DNA from: an uncultured Bacilli bacterium
Lineage (GTDB): Bacteria; Bacillota_I; Bacilli_A; RF39; UBA660
Direction: 5' to 3'
Length of the DNA: 9,000 bases
Assembly (NCBI GenBank): GCA_948874605.1
Contig: CAQRXS010000055.1
Coordinates: forward strand, 1 to 9,000
In this document: positions 6,290 to 9,000 of the stretch, in pieces
How the letters are laid out: every line of letters begins with the position of its first letter
How positions within the stretch are numbered: position 1 is the stretch's first letter
Notes under the pieces: generated by a model
Told to the model about the DNA's origin: nothing
Databases searched by the model: none
What the model saw: only the letters and a program-made list of their open reading frames with translations
Translations under genes and position numbers: made by a program

Positions 6290-8164
6290 ATGAGAAAATT
6301 TTGTTTTTTCTTTTTGTTATTCTGTATTCCTTTTTTTGTTTCTGCTAAAGTAGATTATACTGTAGAAAATGTCGTAGTAGATGCGCAGATATTAGAAAAT
6401 GGAGATATGCATGTTAAAGAATTGATTGTTTTGGATGGAACATTTCATGGGTATATTCGAGATATTACATATGAAAATAATAAACTTACTTTCAATACTC
6501 CTCCAAGTTTTTCTCAAGATGCAATTTATAATGCAACAGATATTACGGATATGAAAGTTTTTGCTAAGAAATTGGAAACGAAAGCTAGCTATGATACTTT
6601 TGATGAAGATTTTTCTTCTCTTTCTTTAACGTATTCTTCGTCTGATTCAAATGGTATTTATAAGAAATCTTCGATAAAAAATGGTTATTCTTATAAGATG
6701 TATTATAGTAGTGATGAGGAACAAGTAGCTTTTTATCTAGACTATATTGTAAAAGATGTTGTTGTTTCTTTTATAGATACGGCAGATTTTTATTGGACCT
6801 TTATTGGAGATGCTTTTGATGATGAAATTCAGGATATTAAAATCCGTGTGACTTTACCTTTTGAAGATGATGATATGAGAGTCTGGGGACATGGAGATTT
6901 AAATGCCAATGTTCAAATTTTAGATTCTAAAACTGTTGAGGCTACTGCTCATCAAGTATATCCAAATAGTCCGCTTGATATTCGTCTTACTTTTGATAAT
7001 AAGTTATTGAATGATGTTTCTAAACAAAGTTCTGTTGCTGCTTTAGAAGGTATCCTTACAGTGGAAGAAAAGCGAGCAAGAGAAGCGAATGCTTTAAGAA
7101 AAAAAGCAAAAATAGCTACTTTTATTGTTCGTGGGGCAAGTGCTATTTATTTAATCGGTTTAATTTCTTACTTTATTTATGCAAATAAGAAATATTTTAA
7201 AAAGTTGAAACCAGAATTTCAGTTGGAATATAATCGTGAATTTATTGATGATTATAATGTTGAAGTAATAGATTATTTAATGAAAAATACAGTTAGTGAA
7301 AATGCAATGTCCGCGTCGATATTGAATCTTGTTTATAAAAAAAATATTAAGGTTGATGAGATTACTTCAGAAAAAGAAAAAAAGAAAGTATACCAATTTA
7401 CTTTGATAAATCGGGATGGTATTAATCATTCAGAAGAAAAGCTTATTCAATTTCTTTTTGAGAAAGTTGGCAAGGGAGAGACTTTTACAACAAAAGAATT
7501 GGAAAGTTATGCATCCTCTACTAAAACCTATATAACATTTAGTAATACTTATACTTCTTGGAAACAAAGTGTAATAGAGGATGGAAAAAGAGAAAAATTT
7601 TTTGCAGATGTAAAAGAGCCTGTAAGTGTTTCCTTCATTTTTTTAGGACTTTGTATTCTTTTGATTTTTGTTAATATGGCTTTTAATGTTTTTTCTGTAT
7701 CCCCATGGATATGTATGGCTTTTTCGGTGTTTTTTCTGTTCTATTGTGCGTTTAAAAATCCAAAAACCCAAAAAGGAGTAGAGCATTATGCAAGGTGGAA
7801 AGCTTTTCAAAAATTTTTGAATGATTTTGGAAATTTTAAAGTGAAAGAATTGCCAGAAATTGCATTATGGGAAAGATACTTGGTTTATGCAACTGTATTT
7901 GGGCTTGCTAAGAAAGTTGAGAAAGCTATGAGTGTAAAAATACATGAACTTGGTATTGACCAATCTAGTATATACTATCCTACTTGGATTGATTATTCTT
8001 TTGCTAATTCGATTAGCCATAGTATTAATCAAAGTTTTTCTTCAAATCGCACGACTTATTCGAGATTGTCATCTAGTAGTTTCTCTTCTGGCTCAGGAGG
8101 CGGCGGAGGCTTTTCTTCTGGTGGCGGCTTCGGTGGCGGAGGCGGCGGAGGACGAGGTTTTTAA
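6290..8164 (+). CDS. DUF2207 family membrane protein, LemA partner
   Basis: 624 residues. Signal peptide 1-19, with likely cleavage after VSA. The extracellular DUF2207 domain spans ~20-235 with the family signatures ENGDMHVKE and GTFHGYIRDITY. A first membrane helix lies at ~273-297. A cytosolic region of ~150 residues follows, with winged-helix-like and charged segments, then two helices at ~445-466 and ~472-488. Another soluble part (HYARWKAFQKFLNDF, LPEIALWERYLVYATVFG) is characteristic of the family. The protein ends in a Ser-rich stretch and a Gly-rich tail (SGSGGGGGF...GGRGF), also usual. Function is unproven; pairing with LemA is recurrent across bacteria. RBS AAAGAGGTG precedes ATG 6290. 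It is probably co-transcribed with lemA through the intervening hairpin. The gene carries an A8 run (7337-7344) that is read in frame. Confidence 0.93.
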   Translation: MRKFCFFFLLFCIPFFVSAKVDYTVENVVVDAQILENGDMHVKELIVLDGTFHGYIRDITYENNKLTFNTPPSFSQDAIYNATDITDMKVFAKKLETKASYDTFDEDFSSLSLTYSSSDSNGIYKKSSIKNGYSYKMYYSSDEEQVAFYLDYIVKDVVVSFIDTADFYWTFIGDAFDDEIQDIKIRVTLPFEDDDMRVWGHGDLNANVQILDSKTVEATAHQVYPNSPLDIRLTFDNKLLNDVSKQSSVAALEGILTVEEKRAREANALRKKAKIATFIVRGASAIYLIGLISYFIYANKKYFKKLKPEFQLEYNREFIDDYNVEVIDYLMKNTVSENAMSASILNLVYKKNIKVDEITSEKEKKKVYQFTLINRDGINHSEEKLIQFLFEKVGKGETFTTKELESYASSTKTYITFSNTYTSWKQSVIEDGKREKFFADVKEPVSVSFIFLGLCILLIFVNMAFNVFSVSPWICMAFSVFFLFYCAFKNPKTQKGVEHYARWKAFQKFLNDFGNFKVKELPEIALWERYLVYATVFGLAKKVEKAMSVKIHELGIDQSSIYYPTWIDYSFANSISHSINQSFSSNRTTYSRLSSSSFSSGSGGGGGFSSGGGFGGGGGGGRGF

Positions 8165-8175
8165 TCTCGTTTTTT
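8152..8175 (+). terminator. Intrinsic terminator overlapping the end of the DUF2207 gene
   Basis: ACGAGGTT (8152-8159) pairs with AATCTCGT (8163-8170), one G-T wobble and a three-T loop, and continues into six T (8170-8175). The stop TAA (8162-8164) lies at the loop/stem boundary. Confidence 0.75.
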
Positions 8176-8355
8176 GTTTTACATTGTTGTAGAAAATAAG
8201 TTGTAATAATCGTGTAATTGTAAATTGAAGTGTTTAAGTGGATTATTTTTTAGATAATTTTTATATTTCAATTATATTACATTCTGTGGTGGCGATGGTT
8301 GTTGTGTAACAAAGTATGTATAACGATTAAAGCCAAATAATTTATTTTATATAAA

Positions 8356-8396
8356 CATAAACATCGGTAATCGATTTCTAATTACCGATGTTTATG
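8356..8396. repeat. Perfect 16-bp inverted repeat, likely operator or leader hairpin
   Basis: CATAAACATCGGTAAT (8356-8371) is the exact reverse complement of ATTACCGATGTTTATG (8381-8396), with nine bases between. No T-run follows on either side, so it is not a standard terminator. The last two bases of the right arm are the TG of the extended -10 for the next gene, so a dimeric protein bound here would cover the promoter. Confidence 0.75.
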
Positions 8397-8403
8397 CTAT
8401 AAT
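8395..8403 (+). promoter_or_regulatory. Extended -10 promoter of the DUF6414-like gene
   Basis: TGCTATAAT with consensus TATAAT at 8398-8403. The region where a -35 would lie falls at the loop/right-arm border of the inverted repeat (TTTCTA, 8375-8380). An AAGGAAGTG RBS follows at 8412-8420, six to ten bases before ATG 8426. Confidence 0.65.
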
Positions 8404-8425
8404 GATGTTGTAAGGAAGTGATGAT

Positions 8426-9000
8426 ATGCAAAAATTTAGAGATTATATCTATTGTGATGATAATAGAATTAATTCTTATATTAGTCAAATACCTGAATTA
8501 AATAAAATTATAAATTCAACAAGTTATGAAACAGAGACAGAAGTAGAAGGTGGTTTAGATATTAAATTAGCTAAAACTGGAACAACTTTAAAAGAGAAAA
8601 ACTCTACAAGCTATACTATGAAGTTATCATCATTGGAGCAAATCGTAAATTGGACTTTTGATGAAAAAAATGCAATTAATTATAATTGTGAAAGTCTTGA
8701 TAATGAAGACAAAGATAAATTAATAGTTCTTAATGGTAAAATGTTAATGCCAGAGATGAGCGAAAATATTGAAATGATTAATACTATTGCTAGAAATACT
8801 TCTTGGTTTGATGTAGTTGCAATATCAGATGAAGATAAGAAAACTATGTCATACATCAAAGAAAGCGATAATGTTCCAATATTATTAGAACTTGATTCGG
8901 ATTACATTTTTAATTGCAATTTAAGAAAAGATTGTATAATTGGAAATAAAGACGATCTTTACGATAATATTGATAATGAAATAACTATAATAGGTAGAAT
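8426..9000 (+). CDS. DUF6414-like protein, N-terminal part (3' end outside window)
   Basis: The frame is open from ATG 8426 to the window edge, 191 codons and still running. RBS AAGGAAGTG precedes the start. The N-terminus FRDYIYCDDNRINSYISQI resembles the (Y/L)D-x-x-R(V/I)NSY(L/I)SQ(I/L) opening of DUF6414 proteins. The match is from memory of the motif, so moderate. The following residues (ETETEVEGGLDIKLAKTG, then a predicted alpha/beta part with VLNGKMLMPEM and ILLELDSDYIF) contain no membrane helix, suggesting a cytosolic protein. Function is unknown. It stands alone behind its own promoter and a large inverted repeat, which points to specific regulation. Confidence 0.7.
   Translation, partial: MQKFRDYIYCDDNRINSYISQIPELNKIINSTSYETETEVEGGLDIKLAKTGTTLKEKNSTSYTMKLSSLEQIVNWTFDEKNAINYNCESLDNEDKDKLIVLNGKMLMPEMSENIEMINTIARNTSWFDVVAISDEDKKTMSYIKESDNVPILLELDSDYIFNCNLRKDCIIGNKDDLYDNIDNEITIIGR

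Noticed and set aside
7944..8192. 82-codon plus-strand ORF
   Set aside because: Alternative frame of the Ser/Gly-rich tail of the DUF2207 gene, without an RBS.
8176..8350. Small gene or RNA in the spacer after the DUF2207 gene
   Set aside because: A locally GC-rich patch (8285-8310) stands out, but no ORF with RBS, hairpin series or known RNA motif was found.

Overview
The window is AT-rich DNA with Bacillota-type gene signals: AGGAGG-like ribosome binding sites, extended -10 promoters (TGnTAtAAT) and AT-rich hairpin/T-run terminators. Trp is encoded by TGG, no TGA interrupts any reading frame, and all the genes that end here stop with TAA, so the standard code fits. The N-terminal exported domain and glycine-rich domain of the first two large genes resemble surface proteins of gut Bacilli and Clostridia-like lineages. 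The species cannot be named from the sequence.

Layout: (1) 1-203, the C-terminal end of an XRE-type HTH regulator, closed by a strong terminator. (2) 226-2867, two tandem paralogous glycine-rich surface proteins. Each has its own near-identical promoter, RBS and start cassette and its own terminator. In both, the good ATG is followed four codons later by a run of exactly ten G, which puts the start out of frame with the ~400-codon body; nine G would join them. (3) 2883-4505, a membrane-anchored thioredoxin-like protein and a DUF1848 protein with a C-terminal CX3CX2C motif, probably co-transcribed. (4) 4556-5393 on the minus strand, an unrecognised gene whose start is separated from its body by a one-base frame change at an A9 run. 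(5) 5695-8164, a LemA-DUF2207 pair with a hairpin between them. (6) 8356-9000, a perfect 16-bp inverted repeat against an extended -10 promoter, then the start of a DUF6414-like protein that runs off the window.

The main result is the pair of poly-G loci. Tract length would switch each surface protein on or off independently (four combinations), and both read as OFF here. The organisation matches classical contingency loci (slipped-strand phase variation), with two genes sharing one duplicated leader-plus-tract cassette. The main rival explanation is a +1 homopolymer length error in the assembly, because all three frame-broken genes would be repaired by deleting a single base from the run. 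Raw reads or closely related genomes would settle this.

Working together: the glycine-rich proteins are predicted to be exported, membrane-tethered and to contain several cysteines. The adjacent exported thioredoxin-like protein could act on such disulfides, but this is inferred from proximity only.
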